DNA of 64,000 nucleotides, taken from positions 1,163,001 to 1,227,000 of the forward strand of contig NZ_CP062222.1 in NCBI RefSeq assembly GCF_017487405.1, read 5' to 3'. Positions 1 to 8,076 of the stretch are shown in pieces; the stretch's first letter is position 1; each line of letters begins with the position of its first letter. Both the position numbers and the translations under genes were made by a program. This stretch comes from Brevundimonas goettingensis (GTDB lineage Bacteria; Pseudomonadota; Alphaproteobacteria; Caulobacterales; Caulobacteraceae). The notes under the pieces were generated by a model. The model ran no database searches. It saw nothing but the letters and a program-made list of their open reading frames with translations, and had not been told where the DNA came from.

Positions 1-817
1 TGTCGTCGCGACCGCCCCATTCGGCCCAGGAGCCGTCGTAGACGGCGCTGTCGCGGCCCAACTCTGCGAGAGCCAGGGTCAGGATGGCGGCCGAGACGCC
101 CGAGCCGCAACTGGTGATGATGGGGCCCTCAAGGTCGAGGCCGACGTCTGCGAACCGGGCCGACAGGGCCTCGCCGCGCAGCATCAGCCCGTCCTCTGCC
201 AGCAGGGTCTTGAAGGACAGGTTGAGCGCCCCGGGCATATGGCCGGAGCGCAGGCCCGGACGCGGCTCGGCAGCCTCGCCCCGGAAGCGGGCTTCGGGGC
301 GGGCGTCGACGATCTGGGCGTCGCCCGTCAGGGCGGCCAGCACCGTGGGCAGGTCGGCGACGTCGCCGGTGCGGGGCGTGGCGGTGAACAGGGCAGGCGT
401 CGGCGCGGTCGCGGCGCCGCTCTCGACTGTGCGGCCCTCGGCGGTCCAACGCGGCAGGCCGCCGTCCAGCACCCGCACGTCCTTCGCCCCCATCAGCCGG
501 AAGGTCCACCAGACGCGCGGCGCCGAGAACAGGCCCGCCGTGTCATAGACCACCACCGTGTCGCCCTCCGACACGCCCAGAGCGCCCGCGGCCTCGGCGA
601 AGGCGTCCGGCGTCGGCAGCATATGGGGCAGGGGGCTGGAATGGTCCGAGACCCCTTCCAGATCGAACCAGACGGCGCCGGGGATGCGGGCCTCAAGGTG
701 CTCGGCCGAGGCGTCACGCCCGTCCAGATGCCAGCTGGCGTCGATGATCCTGAGCGACGGATCGCCGAGGCGGGCGGCGAGGTCGGCGGTGGAGATGAGG
801 GGGGAGGGTTGGGTCAT
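1..817 (-). CDS. sseA: 3-mercaptopyruvate/thiosulfate sulfurtransferase (3' end cut by window)
   Basis: Two-domain rhodanese enzyme that transfers sulfane sulfur from 3-mercaptopyruvate or thiosulfate to an acceptor such as cyanide or a thiol. The protein begins MTQPSPLISTADLAARLGDP at the ATG at 817-815, and about 272 codons are visible. The N-terminal domain carries the DASWHLDGRDA segment. The C-terminal domain carries VDARPEARFRGE and the catalytic loop SCGSGVSA, with the active cysteine at about residue 237 (codon 109-107). A CGSGV-type loop is typical of the SseA branch rather than classical rhodanese. The gene is divergent from lemA with about 110 bp between them. The last few residues lie outside the window. 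Confidence 0.9.
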   Translation of the reverse strand, partial: MTQPSPLISTADLAARLGDPSLRIIDASWHLDGRDASAEHLEARIPGAVWFDLEGVSDHSSPLPHMLPTPDAFAEAAGALGVSEGDTVVVYDTAGLFSAPRVWWTFRLMGAKDVRVLDGGLPRWTAEGRTVESGAATAPTPALFTATPRTGDVADLPTVLAALTGDAQIVDARPEARFRGEAAEPRPGLRSGHMPGALNLSFKTLLAEDGLMLRGEALSARFADVGLDLEGPIITSCGSGVSAAILTLALAELGRDSAVYDGSWAEWGGRDD

Positions 818-926
818 GGATCGGAGATAGCCCTTCTCCTGCTCCATCACTATCGGGTGACGCCGATTTCACTATCCGCCGCCCGGGCCGCGCGCGATAC
901 TCGGGGGGCCATCGAAGGAGAACTCC

Positions 927-1496
927 ATGCTGGGCATCGTCGTCGTCGTCGTCATCATCGCCGTGATCGGCTTCGTGATCATCGGGTCCTACAACCGGCT
1001 GGTGGCGCTGAACCAGAAGGCGGACCAGTCGTTCGCGGACATCGACGTCCAGCTGAAGCAGCGCAACGACCTGATCCCCAACCTGGTCGAGACGGTGAAG
1101 GGCTATGCCTCGCACGAGAGCGGCACGCTGGAGGCCGTCACCGCGGCCCGCGCGGCCGCCGCCGGGGCCACCACGGTTAATGAGAAGGTCGCCGCCGACA
1201 ACATGATGACCGGGGCGCTGGGGCGTCTGTTCGCCGTGTCGGAGGCCTATCCGGACCTCAAGGCCAACACCAACTTCCTGGAGCTGCAGCGCGAGCTGTC
1301 GGACATCGAGAACAAGCTGGCCGCCGCGCGCCGCTTCTTCAACAACGCCGTCGCCGAGTTCAACGCCGTGCGGGCCCAGTTCCCGACCGTCCTGATCGCC
1401 GGGATGTTCGGCTTCGGCGCGGACAAGCCCTTCTTCGCCGTGGACGCGACCGAGCGCGCCACGATGAACGCCGCCCCGCCGACGGTGAAGTTCTGA
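927..1496 (+). CDS. lemA: LemA family membrane protein
   Basis: Protein of 189 residues with one N-terminal membrane helix (LGIVVVVVIIAVIGFVIIG, about residues 2-20) and a long alpha-helical domain. The family hallmarks are YNRLVALNQKADQSFADIDV and LKQRNDLIPNLVETVKGYA. The biochemical role of LemA is not firmly known. In many bacteria it is encoded beside an M48 zinc protease, as here, where the next gene starts 11 bp downstream, so the two probably act together at the membrane. A good ribosome binding site (AAGGAGA, about 914-920) precedes the ATG. The length fits the family. Confidence 0.92.
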   Translation: MLGIVVVVVIIAVIGFVIIGSYNRLVALNQKADQSFADIDVQLKQRNDLIPNLVETVKGYASHESGTLEAVTAARAAAAGATTVNEKVAADNMMTGALGRLFAVSEAYPDLKANTNFLELQRELSDIENKLAAARRFFNNAVAEFNAVRAQFPTVLIAGMFGFGADKPFFAVDATERATMNAAPPTVKF

Positions 1497-1507
1497 GGCC
1501 TCGATAG

Positions 1508-2539
1508 ATGGGCGGCGCGGTCGGTCTGCAGACCCACATCTGGGCCAACAACACCCGGTCGGTCATCCTGCTGGCGATGTTCCCGGTCCTGCTGGTCGGG
1601 CTGATCTTCGGCGTCCAGCTGATCGCCATGGGGCTGGGCCTGCTCCCCAACTCCGGGCGGGGGCTGGGCGACGACCTGGCCTATGCGGTCTCCATGCTGG
1701 GGGCGACCATCCCGCTGGCCATCGTCGTGGCGGGCGTCTGGTTCGTCATCGCCTGGTTCGGCAACCAGGCCATCATCGACGCCATGACCGGCGCGACCAA
1801 GGTCGAGCGCCGCGACATGCCCGAGCTCTATAACCTGCTGGAGAACCTGGCGATCTCGCGCGGGCTCAAGACCCCGACGCTGCGGATCATCGAGACCGAC
1901 GCGATGAACGCCTATGCCTCGGGCCTGCACGAGGGGCAGTACAGCGTCACCGTCACCCGGGGGCTGCTGAACGTGCTGGACCGCGACGAGGTCGAGGCCG
2001 TGCTGGCCCATGAGCTGACCCACGTCATCAACAAGGACGTGCGGACGATGGTCGTCGCGTCCATCTTCGCCGGGATCATCAGCGTGGTGGCCCAACTTGT
2101 CCTGAGGTCGATGTTCTATGTCCGCGGAGGAAGCCGCAGGGACAACAGGAACGCCGGGCCGCTGATCCTGATCGGTCTGGTCATCGCGGCGGTCGGCTAT
2201 GGGCTGGCGATCGTGATCCGGCTGATGCTGTCGCGGACGCGGGAGTATGTCGCCGACGCCGGCTCGGTCGACCTGACCAGGAACCCCGACGCCATGATCT
2301 CGGCCCTGCGCAAGATCGAGGGACACTCGACCGTCAAGGCGCCCGACGAGGTCCAGGGCATGTTCCTGGACAACCAGCCCGACAAGGAGGGCATCGACAG
2401 CCTGTTCGCCACCCACCCTTCGATCGAGAAGCGGATCGCGGCGCTGGTGAAGTATGCGGGCGGGCGCGACCTGCCGCCGCCGGACTATGGAGCCGCCGTG
2501 CCGGCGACCCGGTATGGGACGTCTGTTCCCATCTCCTGA
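1508..2539 (+). CDS. M48 family (HtpX-like) membrane zinc metalloprotease
   Basis: Membrane-bound zinc endopeptidase of 343 residues, probably in membrane-protein quality control. Two N-terminal hydrophobic segments (about residues 19-46 and 67-84) are followed by the catalytic domain. The zinc motif HELTH is at 168-172 and the third ligand is in SRTREYVADAGSV, with two more hydrophobic segments between them. The family-typical end region ATHPSIEKRIAAL is present. It lies 11 bp after lemA, and the pair forms an operon that ends in a strong hairpin directly after the stop. The sequence is HtpX-like, but the extended N-terminus and LemA linkage suggest a separate M48 subfamily, so I give no symbol. 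Confidence 0.9.
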   Translation: MGGAVGLQTHIWANNTRSVILLAMFPVLLVGLIFGVQLIAMGLGLLPNSGRGLGDDLAYAVSMLGATIPLAIVVAGVWFVIAWFGNQAIIDAMTGATKVERRDMPELYNLLENLAISRGLKTPTLRIIETDAMNAYASGLHEGQYSVTVTRGLLNVLDRDEVEAVLAHELTHVINKDVRTMVVASIFAGIISVVAQLVLRSMFYVRGGSRRDNRNAGPLILIGLVIAAVGYGLAIVIRLMLSRTREYVADAGSVDLTRNPDAMISALRKIEGHSTVKAPDEVQGMFLDNQPDKEGIDSLFATHPSIEKRIAALVKYAGGRDLPPPDYGAAVPATRYGTSVPIS

Positions 2540-2708
2540 CCCTCTCCCGGCGGGAGAGGGCTTGAGCCTCCGGGAGCGAAGCGATCGGCCAGGCGAAAGG
2601 GTGGGGGGCTGGCGGCGAAAGTCGGATACGCCAACCCCTCACCCGGCCGCGCCAGGACGACGGCCAAGGCCGCCGTGCGCGGCCTCCCTCTCCCGCCAGG
2701 AGAGGGAG
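2540..2708. repeat. Palindromic intergenic repeat cluster between convergent genes
   Basis: A non-coding stretch between two convergent genes. It opens with a perfect 9-bp stem (CCCTCTCCC 2540-2548, GGGAGAGGG 2552-2560) directly after the M48 stop. It closes with a second hairpin (CTCCCTCTCC 2684-2693, GGAGAGGGAG 2699-2708) just before the end of bpt. The two hairpins have related sequences and face each other, so the block looks like a dispersed intergenic palindrome that may also terminate transcription from both sides. Neither hairpin has a clear T-tract. Confidence 0.6.
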
Positions 2709-2716
2709 CGGAAGGA

Positions 2717-3454
2717 TCAGTCTTCCAGCCGCATCCAGCCTTGGTGGCGCAGGACTTCCATGGGGCGGAAGTTGGCCTTGTAGTCCATCTTGGTCGAGCC
2801 CTGGACCCAGTAGCCGAGGTAGACGAAGGGCAGGTTCACGGCCCGGGCCTGACGCACGTGGTCGAGGATGGCGAAGACGCCGAGCGAGCGGCGCTCAAGC
2901 TCCGGATCGAAGAAGCTGTAGACCATGGACAGGCCGTCCGAGAGCAGGTCGGCGAGGGTGACAGCGACCAGATCGCCGGGGCCGCCGTCGGGCGAGACCG
3001 TGCGGTACTCAATGAGGTGGGTGCGGACCGCCGTGTCCTCGACCATGGCGACATAGTCGGCCCAGGTCATGTCCGTCATGCCGCCGCCGGGGTGGCGGTG
3101 GGCGAGGTAGCGTTTGAGCAGGTCGAACTGCTCGATCGTGGCCTCGGCCTCGACCAGGGCGCGCGACAGGTCGGCGTTGCGGCTCAGGGTCTTGCGCTGC
3201 GAGCGGCTGAACGCGAACTCGGGGACCGGCAGGCGGACGGAGACGCAGGCGTCGCAGTTCTCGCAGGCCGGGCGGTAGGCGATGTTCTGGCTGCGCCGGA
3301 AGCCCGCGTGGGTCAGCTCGTCATTGACATGGGCGCCGTCCGAGAAGGGCAGGTTGGCGAACACCTTCCGCTCGGTCATGCCGGGCAGGTAGGGGCAGGG
3401 CGCGACCGCGGTCATGAAGAAGCGAAGCTGACGGGTCGGGATATGCTGGGTCAC
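2717..3454 (-). CDS. bpt: Aspartate/glutamate leucyltransferase (N-end rule, Bpt)
   Basis: Transfers leucine from leucyl-tRNA to proteins with N-terminal Asp or Glu, marking them for ClpS/ClpAP degradation. The 245-residue protein matches the Bpt/Ate1 family throughout. The N-terminal domain has APCPYLPGMTERKVF and the cysteine cluster RPACENCDACVSVR (C64, C67, C70, with C20). The C-terminal acyltransferase-like domain has LADLLSDGLSMVYSFFDPE, SLGVFAILDHV and YWVQGSTKMDYKANFRP. Alphaproteobacterial members are often annotated as arginyltransferase; the bacterial Bpt branch is the better fit by length. The start is the ATG at 3454. The gene stands alone on the minus strand downstream of motB, with 132 bp between them. 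Confidence 0.93.
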   Translation of the reverse strand: MTQHIPTRQLRFFMTAVAPCPYLPGMTERKVFANLPFSDGAHVNDELTHAGFRRSQNIAYRPACENCDACVSVRLPVPEFAFSRSQRKTLSRNADLSRALVEAEATIEQFDLLKRYLAHRHPGGGMTDMTWADYVAMVEDTAVRTHLIEYRTVSPDGGPGDLVAVTLADLLSDGLSMVYSFFDPELERRSLGVFAILDHVRQARAVNLPFVYLGYWVQGSTKMDYKANFRPMEVLRHQGWMRLED

Positions 3455-3586
3455 GGGCCTAGGTCCGCACCCGATCTTGCCAACAGTGTGACGCCTGACC
3501 GTTCATGGCCTGATTTGGCGCGCTTCGTGGCCAGATCGCAAGGGCGTTCGCGCCACACAGGAGTGGCTCCGATACCCCGGTCTGGA

Positions 3587-4492
3587 TCACAGGCTGGTGT
3601 CCATGGGCAGGACCGGGGCCTCGCGCAGCAGGACGATGGCGATGCGACGGTTGCCCGCCAGCGAGGGATCGTCCGGGTACAGAGGGTCGGAGCCGGCCTT
3701 GCCCGCGACGGAGTAGACCCGGTCGGGATCGACGCCGGCCTGTTGCAGGATGGACCGCGAGGCGTCGGCGCGGTTGGCCGACAGGGGCCAGTCGGCGGCG
3801 GTCGAGGCGCGGCCCGAGCCGGCGACCGAGGAGGTATGGCCGCTGATCGCGATACGGTTGGGCAGGCGGTTGATCACCTGGGCCACGGCGCGCAGCAGGA
3901 CCTGGGCGCGGGCGTTGGGGCGGGCCGAGTTCTGGTCGAACATGGACCGGCCTTCCTGATCGACCAGCTGGATACGCAGGCCCTCGGGCGTCTGGTCGAT
4001 GATCAGCTGCTTGGACAGCTCGGCCAGCTCGGGCATGCGCTGCATGGCCTGACGCAGGCTTTCGGCGGCGCTCTGGAACTCCTGGGCCTCGCGGCGGGAG
4101 ACCTCGGCCGCCAGGGCCGCGTCGCTGGCGGAGGCGACATTGGGGCTGGAGCCAGAGTCCGGCGGGGCGTCCGGCGGCGCCTGGGGCGCAAGTTGCTGGG
4201 TGACCGACATCGAGCCGGCGGCCTTGGAGCCGTCCTGACCGAGGGCCGTGCCGCCAAGCAGGCCGCCCGAGCCGGAGGTGCTGTCCGAGACGCTGGCCGG
4301 GGCGAAGTACTCGGCGATGCCGCGCTTCTGCTCCGGGTCGGTCGTGTTGATCAGCCACATCAGCAGGAAGAAGGCCATCATCGCGGTCACGAAGTCGGCG
4401 TAGGCGACCTTCCAGGCGCCGCCGTGGTGCCCGCCGCCGGACACCTTCTTGATCTTCTTGATCAGGATCGGACGATCGCCGGCGGATGACAT
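3587..4492 (-). CDS. motB: Flagellar motor stator protein MotB
   Basis: Stator subunit that forms the proton channel with MotA and anchors it to peptidoglycan. The 301-residue protein has a short cytoplasmic N-terminus and one membrane helix (about residues 28-50, WKVAYADFVTAMMAFFLLMW) carrying the essential proton-binding aspartate D33. A low-complexity Ser/Gly/Pro-rich linker follows (about 70-130). The OmpA-like peptidoglycan-binding domain (about 165-290) includes FDQNSARPNARAQVLL, AISGHTSS and LSANRADASRSILQQAG. No motA lies beside it; separate motA and motB loci are known in Caulobacter. The upstream region 4493-4592 is shared with the divergent flavin reductase gene and contains TTAACCCT (minus strand, 4535-4542), one base away from the CtrA half-site TTAACCAT. 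Confidence 0.95.
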   Translation of the reverse strand: MSSAGDRPILIKKIKKVSGGGHHGGAWKVAYADFVTAMMAFFLLMWLINTTDPEQKRGIAEYFAPASVSDSTSGSGGLLGGTALGQDGSKAAGSMSVTQQLAPQAPPDAPPDSGSSPNVASASDAALAAEVSRREAQEFQSAAESLRQAMQRMPELAELSKQLIIDQTPEGLRIQLVDQEGRSMFDQNSARPNARAQVLLRAVAQVINRLPNRIAISGHTSSVAGSGRASTAADWPLSANRADASRSILQQAGVDPDRVYSVAGKAGSDPLYPDDPSLAGNRRIAIVLLREAPVLPMDTSL

Positions 4493-4592
4493 GCAAGGGA
4501 CCTTGGGGAGAACAGGCCCACAGGGTGACGGTTCAGGGTTAACGCCGCGTTTCCCATTTGCTCGATCCGGCGGCCTCCTTTAGGTCGGGATC

Positions 4593-5117
4593 GTGACCCT
4601 CGAACCCTTGCCCGACGATCTCGCCCGCGACACCGCCGCCTATCGCAGGGCGCTGGGCGCCTTCGCGACCGGGGTGTGCGTCGTGACCGCCGACAGCCCG
4701 GCCGGGCCGTTGGGGATCACCGTCAACTCCTTTACCTCCGTCTCGCTGACGCCGCGACTGGTGCTGTGGTGCCTGGACGAGCGGTCGGACCGCTGGCCGG
4801 TGTTCGCCGCCGCCGAGCGGTTCGCCATCCACGTCCTGCCCTCGACCGACAAGCCGCTGGCCAGCCGGTTCGCCAAGGGCGTCTCGCTGCTGGGGGAGGG
4901 GGAGTTCGTCCGCCCCGCCGACGACGGCGCGCCCTGCCTGCCCGAGGCCCTGGTGCGGTTCGAGTGTTCGACGCATGACCGGATCCAGATGGGCGACCAT
5001 CTGATCATCGTCGGCAAGGTCGAGGCCTTCCACGACGCGGGCGGCCCAGAGAGCGGGCTGGAGGCCCTGACCTTCTTCCGCGGTCGCTACGGCGCCGCAT
5101 CGGAGCCGACAGAATGA
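4593..5117 (+). CDS. Flavin reductase family protein (FMN-binding split barrel)
   Basis: A 174-residue NAD(P)H:flavin oxidoreductase-like protein. The family signatures are YRRALGAFATGVCVVTAD near the N-terminus, GITVNSFTSVSLTPRLVLWCLD in the FMN-binding core, and a terminal GRYG. Members supply reduced flavin to a monooxygenase or act as flavin-dependent reductases; the partner is not evident here. Translation most likely starts at the GTG at 4593, which has only a weak ribosome binding site. The stop overlaps the start of the next gene by four bases (ATGA, 5114-5117), so the two are translationally coupled. Confidence 0.88.
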   Translation: MTLEPLPDDLARDTAAYRRALGAFATGVCVVTADSPAGPLGITVNSFTSVSLTPRLVLWCLDERSDRWPVFAAAERFAIHVLPSTDKPLASRFAKGVSLLGEGEFVRPADDGAPCLPEALVRFECSTHDRIQMGDHLIIVGKVEAFHDAGGPESGLEALTFFRGRYGAASEPTE

Positions 5118-5983
5118 AGATCGCCTTCGCCGGACTGGGCGTCATGGGCGCCCCGATGGCGCGCCACCTGTTGAACGCCGGCCACGAGGTCACGGGCTAC
5201 AACCGCTCGCCCGCCAAGGCTGTCGCCTGGGCCGAGGCGAACGGGGGCAAGGCTGGTCAGGCAAGGGTGGGCGCGACGGTGGCCGAGGCCGTGAAGGGCG
5301 TCGAGCTGTTCGTCCTGTGCGTCGGCAATGACGACGACGTGCGGGCGGTGGTGACCGAGGCCCTGCCGCACCTGGCCGAGGGGGCGGTGGTCGTGGACCA
5401 CACCACGACCTCGGCCAAGGTGGCCCGCGAGATGGCCGAACTGGCGGCCGGGAGCGGCCGCTTCTTCATCGACGCCCCCGTGTCCGGCGGTCAGGCGGGC
5501 GCCGAGAACGGCCAGCTGAGCGTCATGGCGGGCGGCGACGCCGGGGCCCTCGCGAGGGTTGAGAGCGCCGTCATGGCCTACTCCAAGGCGATCCAGCACA
5601 TGGGGCCGTCGGGCGCCGGCCAGCTGACCAAGATGGTCAACCAGATCGCCATCGCGGGCGTGGTCCAGGGCCTGGCCGAGGCCATTCACTTCGCCAAGAC
5701 GGCGGGGCTGGACACCGACGCCGTCTATCAGGCCGTGTCAAAGGGCGCGGCCCAGAGCTGGCAGATGGACAACCGCTGGAAGACGGCGGCGGAAGGGAAG
5801 TTCGACTTCGGCTTCGCCGTCGACTGGATGCGCAAGGACCTGGGTCTGGTGCTGGACGAGGCCCGGGCCAACGGGGCCACGGTGTCCCTGACCGCCCTGG
5901 TCGACCAGTTCTATGCCGACGTCCAGAAGCTGGGCGGGCGGCGCTGGGACACCTCCAGCCTGAAGGCCCGGCTGGAGCCCTGA
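5114..5983 (+). CDS. 3-hydroxyisobutyrate dehydrogenase-like NAD(P)-dependent oxidoreductase
   Basis: Beta-hydroxyacid dehydrogenase of 289 residues. The N-terminal Rossmann fold has GLGVMGAPMARHLL (residues 7-20), the substrate loop is DAPVSGGQAGAENG (120-133), and the catalytic lysine is in GAGQLTKMVNQ (K173). The class covers 3-hydroxyisobutyrate, tartronate-semialdehyde and glyoxylate/succinic-semialdehyde reductases, so the substrate cannot be fixed from sequence alone. A 3-hydroxyisobutyryl-CoA-hydrolase-like gene at 16716 makes valine breakdown plausible, but the two are 11 kb apart. It is coupled by a four-base overlap to the flavin reductase gene. It is the last gene before the compositionally distinct sulfatase islet. 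Confidence 0.87.
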   Translation: MKIAFAGLGVMGAPMARHLLNAGHEVTGYNRSPAKAVAWAEANGGKAGQARVGATVAEAVKGVELFVLCVGNDDDVRAVVTEALPHLAEGAVVVDHTTTSAKVAREMAELAAGSGRFFIDAPVSGGQAGAENGQLSVMAGGDAGALARVESAVMAYSKAIQHMGPSGAGQLTKMVNQIAIAGVVQGLAEAIHFAKTAGLDTDAVYQAVSKGAAQSWQMDNRWKTAAEGKFDFGFAVDWMRKDLGLVLDEARANGATVSLTALVDQFYADVQKLGGRRWDTSSLKARLEP

Positions 5984-6441
5984 GGGCGCGTTTTGCACTC
6001 GAAAAAAGTGGGTGCAAAAAGTGCAATGGTTCAGGTTTGACCTGAGGATCAGGCCTTAAGGTGCTGAATTTAAATCATCAGTTGAGCGCTGTGCGTTGCG
6101 CTCCGTTTTGCGCGCGTGCAGGCGGCGTGCATGGGATGAGGGCGCGGGCCGTGGGGCGGGGCGCCGGATGTCAAAGACCGCGGCGCAGTTTCGCACGGCC
6201 TCAAGGTCTGCTGAACCGATTGGCGAACTCTCGCGAAAGCCTTCATGATTTCAATGGGCAGTGGCGCCGGAATATGTGAGCCGAGCTCCGGATGTGACCC
6301 GTGCGACGCAAGGGCGCGGGGGCTCAGGTCGAATCGGACGGGTGGCTGGGGGTTTGACCCGACTTCCCCGTCAGGGCCGGCGTGCTTTCCTGTTTCATGA
6401 AGCCGAGCCTTCCCCGTGCCCGGCAATCATGGAGACGTGTG
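5984..6441. other. 458-bp non-coding stretch upstream of the sulfatase
   Basis: No convincing gene is present. The first 100 bp are unusually A/T-rich for this chromosome. They hold an 8-bp inverted repeat (TTTTGCAC 5991-5998, GTGCAAAA 6012-6019) and a small hairpin around GGTTTGACC (6032-6044). The right part holds one copy of the direct repeat found at the end of the methyltransferase gene (6341-6364). Short open frames here lack family resemblance. The stretch may be the left edge of an inserted islet. Confidence 0.6.
6341..6364 (+). repeat. Direct repeat, left copy, flanking the sulfatase islet
   Basis: A 24-bp sequence matches 9314-9337 at 22 positions; the last 15 bp (GGGTTTGACCCGACT, 6350-6364) are identical. 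Weaker similarity extends about 12 bp further left (GAATCGG is shared, then one base of gap). The right copy is the 3' end of the methyltransferase gene, so this copy may be the remnant of a second methyltransferase end or an insertion footprint. Confidence 0.75.
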
Positions 6442-7998
6442 ATGGCGGACAAGAAACCGAATATTCTGGTGATCTGGGGCGACGACATCGGCATGTGGAA
6501 TGTCGGCGCCTACACTCACGGCATGATGGGCGACACGCCCAACATCGATCGCATCGCCAAGGAAGGCATGCTCTTCACCGATCACTATGGCCAGCCGAGT
6601 TGCACTGCCGGCCGCGCCGCCTTCATCACCGGCCAGATCCCGCTCCGCTCCGGCATGACCACGATCGGCATTCCCGGATCGGCACTCGGCCTGCAGAAGG
6701 AAGATCCGACGCTCGCCGAAGTGCTCAAGGAGGCCGGCTACAAGACCGGCCAGTTCGGCAAGAATCATCTGGGCGACCGCAACGAGTTCCTGCCGACCGT
6801 CCATGGCTTCGACGAATGGTTCGGCAACCTCTACCACCTCAATGCCGAGGAAGAGCCCGAACAGCTTGACTATCCGGGTCAGAAGGACCCCGAGTACAAG
6901 AAGAAATACGCCCCGCGCGGTGTCATGCATGCCTGGGCGACCGACGTCGATGACGACACCGAAGATGGTGTGTTCGGCCGGCGCGGCAAGCAGAAGGTCG
7001 AGAATACCGGTCCGCTGACACGCAAGCGGATGGAAACGTTCGACGGCGAGGTGCTGGACAAGACACTCGACTGGCTCGGCCGCAACAAGGATGGTCCGTT
7101 CTTCTGCTGGTTCAACACCACCGCGATCCACATCTGGTCGCACCCGCAGCAGAAGTACAAGCAGATGGCGGCAGACGAAGGCCGCGCCGAGGAAGATTTG
7201 GTCCGAGCCAAGATGCTGGAACATGACGAGCAGATCGGCGTGTTGCTTAAGTGGCTGGACGACAACAATCTCACCGACGACACCATCGTCATCTATTCGA
7301 CCGACAACGGCAATGAACTGATGATGTGGCCCGACGGCGGCTATGCACCGTTCCGCGGCGAGAAGGGCACGACCTGGGAAGGTGGCGTGCGCGTGCCGAT
7401 GCTTGCTCGTTGGCCCGGAACCATTCCGGCCGGCAGCAAGAGCAACGCCCTGCAAAGCCATGAGGACGTCTATGTCACCCTGGCAGCGGCGGCCGGTCTG
7501 ACCGACATCAAGGAAAAGCTGCTCAAGGGCACCAAGCTTGGCAAGAGCGAGATCACCTACAAGGTGCACCTCGATGGCTTCAACCAGATGGATGTGTGGA
7601 CCGGCAAGACTGATGTCTCGGCCCGTAGTGCCTATTTCTATTATGACGAAACCGACCTGACGGCGGTCCGCGTGGGCAACTGGAAGATGCACATCGGCGT
7701 CAAGAAGGAAGGCAGCTGGTGGAACGAGAAGTACTGGCCTTCGGTGCCCTATATCTTCAACTTGCGCATGGATCCGCTTGAGAAGATGGATCCGGAGAGC
7801 GAGGAGTGGGGCTATATCGGCCGCAAGTTCGTGGCCTCCAAGCTGTGGGCTCCGACCGCTGCGACTCCCTATATTGCCGCGCAGATGAAGAGCATCATGG
7901 ACTATCCGCCGCGCCAAGGCTCTGACTCGTTGAGCGTACATAAGGTGCTCGAAAAGGCGATGGCAAAGCTGGAGAATGCGGGCGCCAGCAGCAACTGA
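6442..7998 (+). CDS. Arylsulfatase family enzyme (formylglycine-dependent)
   Basis: Type I sulfatase of 518 residues that should hydrolyse sulfate esters. The metal site begins NILVIWGDDIG (aspartates D14 and D15). The catalytic motif is QPSCTAGRAAFITGQ, with C54 the residue converted to formylglycine; the motif has Ala in place of the usual Pro (CxAxR), an accepted variant. GQFGKNHLGDRNEFLPTVHGFDEWFGN, STDNGNE and RGEKGTTWEGGVRVPM complete the active-site elements. The ATG at 6442 has a GGAGA six bases upstream and is preferred to in-frame GTG 6382 and ATG 6397. I see no signal peptide. No formylglycine-generating enzyme is encoded in the window. Codon use is noticeably less GC-rich than in the flanking genes, which suggests acquisition. 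Confidence 0.9.
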   Translation: MADKKPNILVIWGDDIGMWNVGAYTHGMMGDTPNIDRIAKEGMLFTDHYGQPSCTAGRAAFITGQIPLRSGMTTIGIPGSALGLQKEDPTLAEVLKEAGYKTGQFGKNHLGDRNEFLPTVHGFDEWFGNLYHLNAEEEPEQLDYPGQKDPEYKKKYAPRGVMHAWATDVDDDTEDGVFGRRGKQKVENTGPLTRKRMETFDGEVLDKTLDWLGRNKDGPFFCWFNTTAIHIWSHPQQKYKQMAADEGRAEEDLVRAKMLEHDEQIGVLLKWLDDNNLTDDTIVIYSTDNGNELMMWPDGGYAPFRGEKGTTWEGGVRVPMLARWPGTIPAGSKSNALQSHEDVYVTLAAAAGLTDIKEKLLKGTKLGKSEITYKVHLDGFNQMDVWTGKTDVSARSAYFYYDETDLTAVRVGNWKMHIGVKKEGSWWNEKYWPSVPYIFNLRMDPLEKMDPESEEWGYIGRKFVASKLWAPTAATPYIAAQMKSIMDYPPRQGSDSLSVHKVLEKAMAKLENAGASSN

Positions 7999-8026
7999 GC
8001 GCCTGGTAACAGCCAAAAACAAGGAT

Positions 8027-8056
8027 GGGCCGGACCCGCAAGGGGCCGGCCCGTTC
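8027..8056 (+). terminator. Hairpin between sulfatase and methyltransferase genes
   Basis: Two arms, 8027-8037 and 8042-8052, can form an 11-bp stem with one mismatch and a four-base GCAA loop. The T-tract after it is weak (GTTCGCTTT). It ends only 24 bp before the methyltransferase start, so it may attenuate read-through or stabilise the sulfatase mRNA rather than stop all transcription. Confidence 0.5.
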
Positions 8057-8076
8057 GCTTTGGGGAGCGATTTTCT

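Noticed and set aside
6061..6279. 72-codon frame in the gap before the sulfatase
   Set aside because: No ribosome binding site, no family resemblance, and composition unlike coding sequence; it is described as non-coding.
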